Source: Hygrocybe punicea (lineage: Eukaryota > Basidiomycota > Agaricomycetes > Agaricales > Hygrophoraceae). From it: 64,000 nt of DNA. Location of the stretch: the NCBI GenBank assembly GCA_963556145.1, contig OY744461.1:3596001-3660000 (forward strand), in the 5' to 3' direction. The translations under genes and the position numbers were made by a program. Below, piece after piece: positions 1 to 10,805 of this stretch; within the stretch, counting starts at the first letter, position 1; every line of letters starts with the position of its first letter. The notes beneath the pieces were generated by a model that was not told where the DNA came from, made no database searches, and saw nothing but the letters and a program-made list of their open reading frames with translations.

Positions 1-303
1 GAATCGGTTTGTCGTGGGATGAAGTCAACAATATGTCAGGGCGAGGGAAAAGACAATAGCGATGATGTCCGTCGGCAAGGAGACTATTCGGGTACAGCAA
101 GGTAACGTGGGGATGTGTCCATGGTCGGTCTGGATTGTTCTAGAAGAAGAAAGGAAGAAAAGAGAACAAGGACAAGAATAAACAACAATGTCCAAAAGAA
201 GACAAAAGGTAAAGGGGAACGAAAAAGGAAGGTATGGTAAAGTGGAATCGTCATCGTGGGTAGTGGAGTCGGAATCGGAGTTGCGGAGTTGAAAAATGTA
301 ACA
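1..303 (-). mobile_element. Solo LTR (large LTR family, copy A), cut by window edge
   Basis: This is the reverse complement of the first ~300 bp of the 1.65-kb LTR-like unit at 42,417–44,068, including its terminal TGTTAC (seen here as GTAACA at 298–303). The copy runs off the left window edge, so its length and target duplication cannot be judged. The short frames inside it match those of the other copies. Confidence 0.75.
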
Positions 304-1198
304 GGACCACAGATCACGGTAATCATCAGTAGCAACAAAAAACATTAGTGTATGCGCACCGTTTCTATTTCCTGGCTCAAATTCCAGATACTTGCAGGGT
401 TTTGAGGACTATTTTGCATCGTTTGAAAAGGCCTGCGAACTTGTCTGCAATTCCCTCCAGGTACCAGTATTGAGAAGGAGGCTTGCAGTTCCGATGAAGG
501 AAAGTGGCGTATGGGCTCTGGTATATCAGGAGAGTCGTCGAGGTCACAATCATAGCAGTTGGGGAGTGTGTGTGTCAGGGTGAAGAAGGGTCTGTTGGTG
601 TTGCTGCTGCCCGACATGGTGGCACTGGGCAGAGGTGAGTGCATGTGAGGTCACGCTCACATCCTGCCATGAATGTACCCGCAAGTCGTGTTGTTATGCT
701 CTTTGTCAATGCCCTCACTGCCAACTGGAAGAAGTATACCATTCACTTCAATACGGAGACATCGGTGATGTGGTTTCCACGTCTATAACCCCAGATAAAG
801 AGATAATAAAAGATGAAAACGTCACAAAGGTGCAAACGGGACTTGGGACACTCCCGACAATAACACGATAATGCGCGATAATATGCGCGATCAAATAAAC
901 AAACACGGAGAGTCGCAAGATAACGCGATATCGCAACGCAGTGATAAACAAGAATCGGAAGGCTTAGCTGGGTGTCCTAGATGACAGCGCGATACGCAGC
1001 GATGACGCAACGAGACGAGGATTCTACACTACGACTTAGGTTGCAATAGCGGAGAGTACGCAACAAAAGAAGACACAGATTTGAGTAGGAATGACTGGAT
1101 CTTTAAACTTAAGACACAAACTAGTGGAGAGGGGAGAACTGGGTTCTTCTTCGTTTATTTTCTACTGCAGGACATTTTTTATATTCTAAAGGGATAGG
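304..1198. other. Unassigned non-coding stretch
   Basis: I see no gene here. The open frames (392–583 and 635–871, plus strand) are short, lack recognisable motifs and have no intron signals. Around 868–935 there is a cluster of GCGATA/GCGCGAT motifs, partly palindromic. The stretch lies between two transposon remnants and is probably old repeat DNA. Confidence 0.4.
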
Positions 1199-1402
1199 GG
1201 TTTACAGCCATTTTAGTAATTCATGGCAGTAACTGGATTTTTTTTCATCAATTGAGAAATTTGGACTTAGTGGAATTTCCAGTGCTGAATCTTGTATCTC
1301 ATGAAATACTGTATGGATTGAGATGGTTATAGAGGGAAGGTTGTACTATTTCTTAAGGGCTATCTACTCCTATCATTACATTTAGACAATATTTAGTGTC
1401 TG
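1199..1402. repeat. Decayed half-copy of a palindromic MITE
   Basis: The text around 1290–1400 (ATCTTGTATCTCATGAAATA and the following bases) closely resembles one arm of the palindromic element at 40,605–41,404, including a terminal TTACAGCCATTT near 1200. No second arm is visible, so this looks like a truncated copy. Confidence 0.5.
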
Positions 1403-1434
1403 GTGACTCGTGGACACCTGTGAAGCCCACCCTA

Positions 1435-1487
1435 ACCCTCTAATTAGAGGTTACATCCTATTCGGATGACACCTCTAACTAGAGGGT
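1435..1487. repeat. Small inverted repeat (hairpin)
   Basis: Seventeen-base arms at 1435–1451 (ACCCTCTAATTAGAGGT) and 1471–1487 (ACCTCTAACTAGAGGGT) flank a 19-bp loop. Each arm is itself nearly palindromic. It could be the remnant of a transposon end; no gene-terminator role is evident because no gene flanks it. Confidence 0.5.
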
Positions 1488-1574
1488 ATTTATCGTAGCT
1501 AGGGCCTCTGTCAATAATGTTTCAATAGCTATAAAGTACTTAGAAAATTTTAGTGTCCTGGACCCCGGAGATAG

Positions 1575-1690
1575 TGTGTTTCCGCACTCAGGAACAAGGG
1601 CGCTGATGGGCTCGGTTTCCCATCACCGTTGCCATGGCCCCGCCATCACTTACTGGCACACGCGCGCGTCGATCGGCGTAAGTCGTGCAA
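1575..1690. repeat. Fragment of the foldback-element arm
   Basis: The text GGAACAAGGGCGCTGATGGG and the bases that follow recur at 44,835–44,925, at 48,500–48,575 (inverted) and at 14,890–14,985 (inverted). These places are arms of, or fragments related to, the palindromic element described at 44,613–49,336. Confidence 0.6.
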
Positions 1691-1708
1691 GTTGCGGGCA
1701 GCGCGCTG

Positions 1709-2174
1709 ATGTTTCGCATGTACATGGGATGCGGAAGAGTCGTAGGGAAAGTAGAATTGGATCCTATGAGAGATTCCGTGCCCAAAGGGAGAGACTGCGT
1801 ATCATCGGGCTCCATGGTGAGCCAATTTAATCAAATTTTCAGCAACAAACTCACCTTTTTAGACCATTATCCTAAATATTCGTGAGGTGCCCATGATCGA
1901 TGAGAGTGTCAAGTATGAAGAGAGCGATATGAAGGTTCTGAAGGAATGGGAGATCCCTGTGAAGGACGAACTGGCCAATATATACACTATTGCCAAGCCC
2001 TCAATTGTTCTCGCACACCGCATTGTGCCTGGCCCTCGCCCAGAAGGATTTGTGCCCCCCATTCACACCTATTCCATTCGAGATGCGAATGAGGAAGACT
2101 TTGGGATGATGGGAGGCAAACACCATGGTTCATTCAAGGAAAACATCGACCCCATCAAGCACAGGAAGTTGTAG
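1709..2174 (+). CDS. Hypothetical two-exon protein, orphan or gene fragment
   Basis: A candidate spliced gene: exon 1 1709–1816, intron 1817–1862 (starts GTGAGC, ends TTTTTAG), exon 2 1863–2174, ending TAG. The frame stays open across the junction. The second exon encodes a sensible-looking polar protein (for example AHRIVPGPRPEGFVPPIHT and GGKHHGSFKENIDP). I do not recognise the family. It sits between a foldback-element fragment and the C-terminal end of a Plavaka transposase on the other strand, so it may be a transposon-associated gene, a captured host fragment, or chance. The start is uncertain because other in-frame methionines follow closely. Confidence 0.35.
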
Positions 2175-2189
2175 TTGTACCATTTCTTT

Positions 2190-2710
2190 GTATTCAGATT
2201 GTGTCTGTCATTCTTGCAATATGCAGGTGTTTTTATTCAGATACATATGTGCTACAACCTACACAAAGATATCCAACTCCTCAAGCCCACTGAGATTAGT
2301 AACTTCAAGTCCAATTTTTTCACCAACAAAATACTCACCCTGATTGAAAGGGAATGGTACCATCACAACAACAGAGTAGATATTCTTGATGCCAATAACC
2401 CGCAACGCCTGTGCACCTTGATATCGACACGTCCAAAGGGTGTGGTATGATTTGTGGAGTAACTCGAGATCAGGTGGGGAATAGTCTGAGACAAGGGCAA
2501 GAGTGTGGGTGTCGTCATGGATTGTAACTTGAAGGAAAAATTGCACTTCGCCATAGAAAACAGTGTCGTCAAGAACAAACTGGAAGAAATGTTAGTCCTG
2601 GGTGCTACCAGCATTTGGGAAGATTTACCCAGACATTACATGATATGCGAACTTTTTCCAGTGACCTCATCTTCTCCTTCCAGGCTGAATGAGCAATCTG
2701 CCCAGTGGGA
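2190..2710 (-). pseudogene. Plavaka-type transposase, C-terminal end (decayed)
   Basis: The minus strand at 2259–2546 encodes a stretch with ALVSDYSPPDLELL, YHTLWTCRYQG and GEYFVGEKIGLEVTNLSG. From memory of the family this is the conserved C-terminal region of fungal Plavaka (CACTA-related, Tnp2-like) transposases: a call to a sequence track, 'CRYQG', and a closing 'vEKlGL' motif. The same protein continues at 3605–6013 and 7269–7640 on the minus strand. A Gypsy-type LTR at about 2716–3599 separates this end from the rest. Frame changes within the segment show it is not functional. Confidence 0.65.
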
Positions 2711-2715
2711 ACATG

Positions 2716-3599
2716 TATGCCGTAGAGGGTTGACGTCCCTCTGAGTCCGTATCCTCAATATATCACGAATCTGGACGAACCCAATGCCTCCATTCAACTC
2801 ACATTCGAACCCAACATAACCTGACATAACCTGACGTGACGTGACCCGACGTGACCCGAAGTATGCCACTTCATCACAGCTGCTTTTGGACCAAATCCAG
2901 CAGCCTCAGAAGCGCTGGAGTTCTAATTATAGGAGACGGATCTCATCAGACTCGATCCCCGACTTCGTACTTGCCTTATACACGCATCCCCTCATCCTTT
3001 TGGAGATACGTATGAGATTTTAGATCTTTTTCTTGGACATTCATTTTCCCTTCCATTTTCCTGTCTATGTTGCTTTGCAACCCCCCTTTCCACATCCCCA
3101 TTCCAGCTTTTCTTCCATTGGCCAAAATAGACATGTCCGAAAGTAGACTACACACTCATGTACTATAAAAACGGTCCCCGACGACCATACAAAAAAAAAA
3201 AAAAGAGATACCATTAGTCCCCATTTTCTCATGGTCAGAATCATGTTTCAAGTCCCTTCTAGTCCTCATCCTCGTAGACCCTTAGCTTTTCATAGTTCAC
3301 GTCGTCATCTTTATCCTTGTTCTATTATTCGTTCATCATTTCCAACCCGACCCGACCCGCTGTACCCAACATCATTGGCATCATCGGGTTCATTGTTATT
3401 TGCCCGTTTTCATTCCGTTCATTGCCAGATTTATCGTTATTTGTCTAGTTTTACACAGTGGCTTACATTTTTACTTCCATTTCCACCTTTTACTACTATT
3501 CCTGACACTGATTATCCACAGTCACTTCTACGCTGACACCCCTCTGGTTAGGATCATTTATCATTATTATTCCACAGCCACCAAGAACCCACATCTACA
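2716..3599 (+). mobile_element. Solo LTR of a Gypsy-type element, inserted in Plavaka transposon
   Basis: This is diverged from, but alignable to, the Gypsy-1 LTRs: GTAGAGGG near the start, runs of AACC(T/C)GAC-like repeats at 2800–2860, a TATA box (TATAAAAACGGT near 3165), and the ending CACTTCTACGCTGACACC…CATCTACA. ACATG occurs on both sides (2711–2715 and 3600–3604), consistent with a short target duplication, although the exact left border could be 1–2 bases off. No internal region is present. The host Plavaka reading frame resumes to the right. Confidence 0.7.
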
Positions 3600-3604
3600 A
3601 CATG

Positions 3605-6013
3605 GGCCCATCGACAAACTCGGGGTTCCAGTTTTCAACATCTTCACCAGTTTGTTCGTGCATATATGCACGCAGCGCAGTAGCAGCAGGGCCTTGTATC
3701 ATTCACATTATCTCATCCCTCGCACACAGCAAAACATATCCATCACTGATATCTTGTGAACCACAGGGATTCTTGGGATCCTTGTTGAGTTCGGGTATCA
3801 TTGACTTGAGAGCGTTGGTTTGAGCACAGCGAAGTCCATGCCGAGACAGGGTTGTGAATGACTGGGAGGGTTGTTTCATTTCTTCAGTGAGATTACCAAT
3901 TGTTTGCTCCATCAACCATTGTGTGTAGCACAATGGTCTGAGTTTGTGAACCAATGTTGCTAAATGCAGCAAAATATGAAGGACCAGTGGGCAGAAGTGG
4001 ATGCGTTCGGGTTTGCGCTGACAGTAGATTTCTTTGAACTCCTGAACGAAGTTGATGAGAAGTAGGTGGGCTTCCATAAGTTGACTTTTGGATATTGTGT
4101 GTTGATGGAGGATTCGCATGGCCTGTGCAATTTTGCAGAAATTGGTGAAGTAAGGGTCAGGAAGGATGCTGTAAAGAAGACCAGGACCTAGAACAAATAT
4201 ATATGTGAGGAATTCCCAGGCCTTGTAGCCACTGGAAAATTTCTCACTGGGATTGCGAGGGGGTCAATCGAATGAGCCAGGAAGGTGTGGTGTCGCATCA
4301 GCGACACATTTGCCGTGCTCTTCCAATACGTCACCTTGCAAAACCGCCCAGTCCCACGTCGCCTTGTCATCGGGTGCCTTGACCGACATTTTTCCTAGCC
4401 AAAGATCCAATAGAAGGTTGGGGGTATTGAGGGTGGCAATGTGCATAATGTCGGGAGCAAAGCACATGGGGATTGGTAGCATTCGGGGTAAAGAAAGACA
4501 AGAGAATAGACTGGGCTTGCTTATGCCAGTCTTGCAACAGCGATCAGTGTATTCTGCGACCCCTGCAGAGGCCAAGAGGAAGTTGAGATTTGTGTAGTAG
4601 TCGCCAGGCGCACGCATGGGCATTTGTTCAAATGGATAGTCATCATGGTCACTCCCTGGAAGTGCATAATTGGTGGGCTTGAGGTGCGCAGTGTAATAGG
4701 TGTTGTCATTGTGTAACCGACGTCCTCTCATGGGACAATATGTCCTGCAACCATAATAGTCCATATGGCCAACAATCCCATTCATGTGTGTAGCCCCAGG
4801 TCCATCAGCAGCGCCTATTGCAAAAAAGGGCTTGGAATTGTGCACGGTACGATCGCATGCATCCCAGATGTGAAAACCTTCTCATTGAAGAGCAGAGAGA
4901 TGGTGGATGCTGGGGAAAAGAAACAAGTCAAAGTGTTGTGGAGGGAGGGGACCAGGAATGAATCCTCCGATGGGTACACTAGCTACCTTGTACCTGACAT
5001 CAGGGGCCATGTCATAGAGACACCATATCGACAGCCAAAAATTGGAGAGCTTGTTGTGGAAGAGTTGGGCGCCATCAAGGGAGATGAGTAAAACGGTGTC
5101 GTGGTCACCAATTTGACCTGCACGATAGGCTGCAAGATACTCCGAGCCACAAAGGAAATCCTCATATTGGTCGATTTCACCATTATTTGCTGCTATCACG
5201 TTCAGGATCTGTGGAGTGTGGGTAGATCAATATTGCATGGCCTCAGCACTCTTCCTACTCCGCCACATCGCTTGCAGCTGTGGACCAAGAGGGATGGTGA
5301 GGAAAGTTTTATGTGGGATGCGAGTCTCGCCATTACTTGCATCGTATTGGATTTGATCATAGCGAAATTCACCACATTTGGGGCAGTGAGTGAGTCCAGC
5401 GAAAGGACCTTTGTAGCCAACGCAGGAGTTGTCGCACATGTCATACTCGAGGGGTAGGATTCCTGTCATTTTGTTAATCTTGGACTTGAGAGTGTCGATG
5501 GAAGGATATTCACATTCAGGAAAACATTCCGAGATGGCTTGACCAACAGTGGTGTAAGTAGGTTGGGAGGCCTTGGTCATTGCTAGATAGATTTTTAATG
5601 CAAGTAAGAGATCGAGATTGTCAGTGTCTGGTGGTCCCACGGAGGGATTGCGGAGTTGGTGGATGGTGTCAGCATCAAGGTTGCCATTATTGAGGGTTGC
5701 AGAGCAGACAAGGTTAATGAAAGCCAGCGATATGTTGAGGTCATCGAGTATAGCGGGGTGAAAGGCTGGATCAGGGTCTTCTTGAGCTGGATTGGGGTCT
5801 TCTTGAGCTGGATTGGGGTCTTCTTGAGCTGGAGGGGAGCCTGGAGGATAAAATGCTTCAGCATCAGCAAGATGGGGGTCTGCTAGACTGCCAGGGTCAA
5901 CCGGGTCCTGCTGGCAGGAGGTAAGGATGATTTAGATACAGATGAAAAAATGACTCACCACTCCATCCACCAGATCGTCCTCTGGTGCAGGTGCATGATC
6001 CTCCTGCTCCACC
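3605..6013 (-). pseudogene. Plavaka (CACTA-like) transposase, central part (decayed)
   Basis: Four minus-strand blocks belong to one transposase. 5227–5640 carries the cysteine motif DMCDNSCVGYKGPF, HCPKCGEFRYD and the hallmark IPLGPQLQAMWRS. 4882–5199 has the block LLISLDGAQLFHNKLSNFW. 4264–4845 has FFAIGAADGPGATHMNG, YCPMRGRR and CFAPDIMHIATLNTPNLLL. 3703–4119 has the helical region with LRPLCYTQWLMEQTIGNL. The order and motifs fit fungal Plavaka/Tnp2 transposases (cut-and-paste DNA transposition in the nucleus). The blocks lie in different frames without convincing introns joining all of them, so the gene is broken. It also contains a 21-bp tandem repeat (5769–5831). Upstream it is cut by the hAT-type element at 6022–7260. 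Confidence 0.75.
5769..5831. repeat. Three tandem copies of a 21-bp unit
   Basis: Three consecutive copies of a unit containing GGGTCTTCTTGAGCTGGAT lie inside the decayed Plavaka coding region. On the coding (minus) strand the unit adds seven residues per copy, so it kept the frame. Confidence 0.85.
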
Positions 6014-6021
6014 GGTTGGAT

Positions 6022-7260
6022 TAGTGTTGCCGAAGTTCAGTTCGGTCCGGTTTTTCGCTATTTTTGAAAAACCGGAACTGGAACCGTTGGTTCGGTTCAG
6101 CCAAATGCCAAACCTGAACCGGAACTGTGTCGAATGGTTCCACGGCATTCAGTCTGCGTTCAAACACGGTTCGAACCACAAACCAACCTCCAAATACCTC
6201 GCGCAGGCCAGACATGCGTCAATTGATGTGGCTGTCACCTCACGAGGTAGATGGGGGGGCACTCCATCTGTTTTTGCAAGGTTGGGTTGGGGCCAGGCAC
6301 TTCCCATGGGCGTCCACGCGTGCTACCTACCTTGCGAAGAATGGGGATGCGTCAATTGACACGCTCCGTCTGTTTTCGCGAGGTTGGATGGGGCTGGGGA
6401 CTTCCTATGGGCGTCTGCATGTCAATTGACGCAGCTAGGGCGTGTTCGTGAGGGACGTACCTGGGCTGGTAGGTGGGCGCACCACCCTCCCAGCCTTCAA
6501 CTCCCCATCATCGTCGTTGTCGTTGTCGTTGTCGTTGTCATTGTCGTTGTCGTTGTGTTGGTGTTGGTGTTGTAAGTGATAGTGGAGGCGACAATGGTCG
6601 CGATCATCCGCGTTTGATGCGGCAGGTGGCTGCTGCCGCCGGTGTTGCTCTGCTGCTGCTGCCGGTGTTGCTGTTGCTGCTGCTGCTGTTGCAGTTGCTG
6701 TCATTTGGGGCCATTTGGCCATCGTCGGGGTGGTGGCATTGGTGGTGTTGCCACTGCTGTTGCTGCTGCTGCTGCTGCTGCCCTCGATTCACTCCGACTC
6801 GTGTTGGAACGCGAGGGAGGTTGTTGGGTGGAGTTTACCGTGGGCGCCTTCTTTATGCGGTCAAGGTGGGCCATGGGGGGCTGTTCTATGTAATAAAATG
6901 TCAGTAAAATATAGTATGAAGCCATTACTTACTGTGGTTGTTGAGTAATGTTAGTGTTGAGTCGAAATTAGGGTGTCGCACAAATATGTTTAAGGTCACA
7001 TGACCTAAGTTCACGCGACTGCATAGAAAAAAATGTGAAAAATTAAGTATCTAAATGAGTATTTACGTAGGTAACTATACATTACGGTTCGCGGTTTGAA
7101 CCGTGTTTGAACGCGGTTTGAACCGCCTGTCAGTGCCAGAACTGCAAACTGAACCAGCGGTTCGGTTCAGCCAAATGGCTGAACCAGAACCGAACTTCCG
7201 GTTCGGTTCGCAGTTCAAACCGGGTTCGGATCGGTTCCGAACCGAACTTCGGCATCACTA
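6022..7260. mobile_element. Non-autonomous hAT-type element (E1)
   Basis: Terminal inverted repeats start TAGTGTTGCCGAAGTTC on the left and end GAACTTCGGCATCACTA on the right. A perfect 8-bp target duplication GGTTGGAT lies at 6014–6021 and 7261–7268; 8 bp is diagnostic for the hAT superfamily. The 1,239-bp interior has no transposase. It contains several CAATTGA(C/T)-centred palindromes near 6218, 6352 and 6424, repeated CGCGAGG motifs, and simple repeats of GTTGTC (6500–6560) and GCTGCT (6640–6790). It interrupts the Plavaka transposon. Confidence 0.92.
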
Positions 7261-7268
7261 GGTTGGAT

Positions 7269-7640
7269 GGGATCGACGTAAATATTCTCAAGATCATCAG
7301 GTTGCACTGCTTCGACAGGTAGAGGAGGTGGAAGTACTGTGTCAGCATAGATGTCGTTGAAGTCGTCGTGCATCTGCACATCATGGTGACCGTAAATGTC
7401 TTCACGGCCAGCTGGATGGCCTTGGACATCCTGAGAATTATCTGACACATCCCCATCATTATCATGGTCATGAATGTTGGCTGGGCGAGCTTGTATATCA
7501 ATGTTGTGTTCAGCAAGGAACTGATCCAGTGCAGAGCTGATTCGGGCTTGGCGATGGGCTGCGTGGGCAAAGTATGTTCGTTTGGACACTTATCAGGGAG
7601 GCTGGCAGTATTTGGAGCAGTCGCAAACATAGATACGGTT
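7269..7640 (-). pseudogene. Plavaka transposase, N-terminal part (decayed)
   Basis: The minus strand here encodes VSKRTYFAHAAHRQARIS followed by an acidic, Asp/His-rich stretch (IHDHDNDGDVSDN), which matches the start of Plavaka proteins: a cysteine-containing motif, then 'R-T-Y/W-x-H', then an acidic linker. It joins the central part once the element at 6022–7260 is removed. The extreme N-terminus, further right, is not clear. Confidence 0.6.
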
Positions 7641-7894
7641 GGCAGACATAGTTCTGCTAGCGGTTCAGATTGACAAGTTCAGGTTTTTGAAAACATACCA
7701 TTGGTCGATCAAAGACAGAGAGATAGACATAGAGCAAAAGACAAATCTCTTATCTTTAGACACAGAATCAAGGAGTTCCATTGGTGCGGAAGCTACGGAG
7801 TTCCATGATTGTCCATCAGGACGATAAAATGCTATATTTTATCATATGCAAATAGAAATTATATAAATAAAATTATCTTAAAGTTTCTACATAG
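7641..7894. other. Junction between Plavaka remnant and hAT remnant
   Basis: No gene is supported. It is AT-rich from 7825 to 7885. The terminal repeats of neither neighbour could be identified here, so both borders are eroded. Confidence 0.4.
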
Positions 7895-9014
7895 CGGGAC
7901 TTTTCACTGGGCTTGAGGACAAGATGACAGATAAACACACACACCCATTGCAATGTGATAAACCTCAGATGTATCAGTCAGGTTATAATAACAATTTAAT
8001 GTTTTCTTCGTGGTGTTGAGGTAAGTGCAGACAGCGATGTGGTATCTTTCATTGAGAGCGTCCGTTGTGAACTTCTCATCAATGTGGTCCATGGCAGGGA
8101 TGACCATTTCAAGATTGGGTGTTGTGTGAGAGAAGAATAGCTTTGCGTCTTTAAGAACCTAGAACACAATCATTGAAAAATGCTAAGTAAAGCAAATGAA
8201 ACAAACCTTGAGAACATCACGCAGCTGTGAGATGATCTTCCACTCTGTTTCTGATAGTTCCAACTGTTGAAGTCCATGGGCACAGTCACCGCTTAACGTA
8301 TCTATTGCCTTCCTGTAATCTAGAGCAAAATCAAGCATGTCGAACATTGAATTCCATCGCGTGGTCATGTCTCTCATCTGACATCTTCAGTTCATTGAGG
8401 ACAGCAGTCCATGCTGGGAGTAGGATCATTGTTGAATGGATAATTTTGAAGGCCAGTTTTTGCAGCTGTGGGAGGACTCGGAATGAATTTTTTCACACGG
8501 CACCATGCACACTCACCTTCACGAGGACCAGCTTGACTGGATGGATGCTATCCTCAAGATTCTCCCTCTCATCCTCAGACAGCAATGCAACTTCGTCAAC
8601 CCAACCTTCCTTGTTCTCAGCGTCAATGACTGCAGAATCATCCTGACTTTCAGTAAGTTGCATCTGCATCTCTTCAACATCGATGTTCTCTGCTAACTCA
8701 TAGAGGTCTCATTTGGCTACAGTTAGGGCTTCATCGGCACTTTTCTTTGGCATGTCAAACTGTTTTAAAAGACTCTTGGCAATGATATTTATGATGTGTG
8801 CAAAACAGCATGTTTGGTTTGCCTCGCCAGGAAAGTCCTTGATTTTATTTATCAACTCCATGATAATGGTATCATTGGCACTTGCATTGTCACAAGTGAT
8901 ACTCAGCAGCTTCAAAAAGTCAGTCTTCTCTGAGATTATGACACTGTAACAGGGTACTAACCTTGTCTGCGACGCCAAAGTCATCAAGAATTTTTGCAAA
9001 GGTGGCTGCAAGAT
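7895..9014 (-). pseudogene. hAT transposase, middle to C-terminal part (decayed)
   Basis: On the minus strand, 8709–9014 encodes ITCDNASANDTIIMELI (the conserved CDNAxxN around the first catalytic aspartate) and CCFAHIINIIAKSLLKQFD. 8183–8377 encodes TRWNSMFDMLDFALDYRKAI and SETEWKIISQLRDVLKV. 7904–8107 encodes MVIPAMDHIDEKF and KKTLNCYYNLTDTSEVYHIAM. This is the order seen in RICESLEEPER/BED-type hAT transposases. An intron of about 60 nt with good GT–AG ends links the QLRDVLK block to the next one. The C-terminal hATC dimerisation domain is missing, and stops and frameshifts lie between 8378 and 8708. The N-terminal part lies at 11,974–14,540, beyond the inserted Tc1/mariner-like element. 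Confidence 0.8.
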
Positions 9015-9150
9015 TACAGCTGTTTGCATAAACATGCGGAACTGAGAAAAAAGTCAAATGTGGCGCAGCGACTGCCGAGTCACGGCTCCCTGTCTGAGCT
9101 TGAACTTGGCTTCACTCCGAAGTGTAGTGAACTTCTTGTACACGTCCACT

Positions 9151-10694
9151 ATGGTAGACTCTGATGCTGTTTCGGAAGATGACTCGGAGGAGCTCTGCAC
9201 CAACTTCTCGATCCAGCTCATTCGACATACTCCGGCTATCCCTAAGACTGGCAAACAACCAGCAGTCAAATCAAAACGTGAAGTCCATATGAAGGAACTT
9301 GCCTTTACTTGTCTATCTGAAAACTACATCCCTTTCATGCGAGCACTTCTAAAACGTGTTGGTGAAACGAAATGGAAGGTTTCAGACCAGCAACGGTTCA
9401 AATTCAAGTATCATCACCCCGGTCGTTCGTACGTATTTGTCTATACCCACGTCTGCTCTCAATCTAATTATGCCTTTAGCAAAACAGACGCGTTGGATGT
9501 GGAAAGGGAGTCTGAGTACAAGGAGCTCATGTCCAAGATCAATGAGAATCAGTATCGGAAGGTCAACATCATCGTAGACATCGACGATGTAAAAAAGAGG
9601 TGCCCAATTGACGTCTGTACAGAACTCTATAATTCTCTCAATCATGCTAATGCCCAAGTCACACAGCCCGATGTTGTTGTTGAAAACGACAGTATTGAAA
9701 TCCAGGACCCTGCTACTATACCAGATGGGGCAACATCTCTCGAGATTGCACTAGCGCGATTCCGCAGCATGCTCGAAAAGAAGTACGGCAGTGACAACAA
9801 CCCGGGACACTACATCTACATTTGCGAGGACAACTCGGAGCTCGCACTAACACCTTTCCGGATGCACCAATGGGCTATCGCTCTGGTACGTTTTTTGTTT
9901 GTATTGCTTGTAGCAGAACAAGGCTAATCTCCATGAAGCACGAGGGTCAAGCTACAATCAATGCCCCACCCCATACCGCAGCATTTGATCCAGCGAATCG
10001 CCAAAAATCTTTGTTACCTTCCCGACAAACCAACGGAGACACAGCCTCGAATCAAGCCGCTAGCGAAGGCAATCAAATGGCCTTATTCACACAGATGATG
10101 ACCACTGTTGTGGGCGCGCTGGCGCCTAAAACCGATGTACTCTCCACTCCCAAACGCAAACGCACATTCAGTTCATCTCCCATCTCCTCGCCAATCATGC
10201 CGGCATCCACCGATCTCCACAACTATTTAGTTTATGCACGGGATAGCCTTGGAGTGCGAACGGCATGCGACTACGAAGCAAACCTTCGTGATGACGATTA
10301 TGGCCCTGATATCATCGGGGCACTCACTGTCGCGGATCTTACAGCATATGGCATGTCAAAAGGGGAGGCGATGCGCTTGATTGCCGGCTGCTCACGCTGG
10401 AAACAGGAACGGAAGTGCAGGAAAACTAACACCCAGTCTGCTGGCAGCTGTCGTCATTCACCTGGCCGTCGTCCTTCCCAATCCCCCACCTCTAACAAGG
10501 ACATCCGATATGAGATTGCTTGGGATGATGGTGGGCTTGCTTCGTGGTTTGGACCCACAATGACCAAGGGGGAGCATACGGCAGACGACCGCCGAACATC
10601 ATACTACAGCGATGAGCTCAAGAGTTTAGTCCCTGTCCCACCAGGATTCCATGCGCCGCCGAGGCTTGGTGAAGAAGATCCCACTTGGTCATAA
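9151..10694 (+). CDS. Accessory protein of the Tc1/mariner-like element, possible SAM-like domain
   Basis: Exons 9151–9885 and 9939–10,694 with a 53-nt intron (GTACGT…GAAG, branch-like CTAAT) in phase 0. The product is about 496 aa. Translation could also begin at 9058, but that ATG lies inside the terminal repeat, so I chose 9151. The first half is hydrophilic, with blocks such as KWKVSDQQRFKFKYHH and YRKVNIIVDIDDVKKRC. The middle is Ser/Thr/Pro-rich with a basic PKRKRTF motif that could be a nuclear signal. Residues encoded near 10,210–10,410 (LHNYLVYARDSLGVRTA … IIGALTVADLTAYGMSKGEA) have the size and helix pattern of a SAM-type interaction domain; this is inference. Tc1/mariner elements normally carry only a transposase, so this gene is unusual. 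It faces the transposase tail to tail. Confidence 0.7.
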
Positions 10695-10805
10695 TTACTT
10701 TACGTAGCACAGCACTCATTGTTCAATGTCCAATAAAAATTTTGGCCCCCTGGGCACCAGTCTGATTGCATTGCCAATACATAATAAGGCTAAAAAAACA
10801 CTTCG
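10695..10805. terminator. Shared 3' region of two convergent transposon genes
   Basis: The two genes of the Tc1/mariner-like element end 111 bp apart. The gap contains CAATAAAAAT (10,730–10,740), a plausible polyadenylation signal for the plus-strand gene, and further A/T-rich words for the minus-strand gene. Confidence 0.4.

Noticed and set aside
6435..6948. Gln/Ala/Leu/Cys-rich open frames on both strands
   Set aside because: They are translations of GCTGCT and GTTGTC simple repeats inside the non-autonomous hAT element E1; all frames stay open in such DNA.
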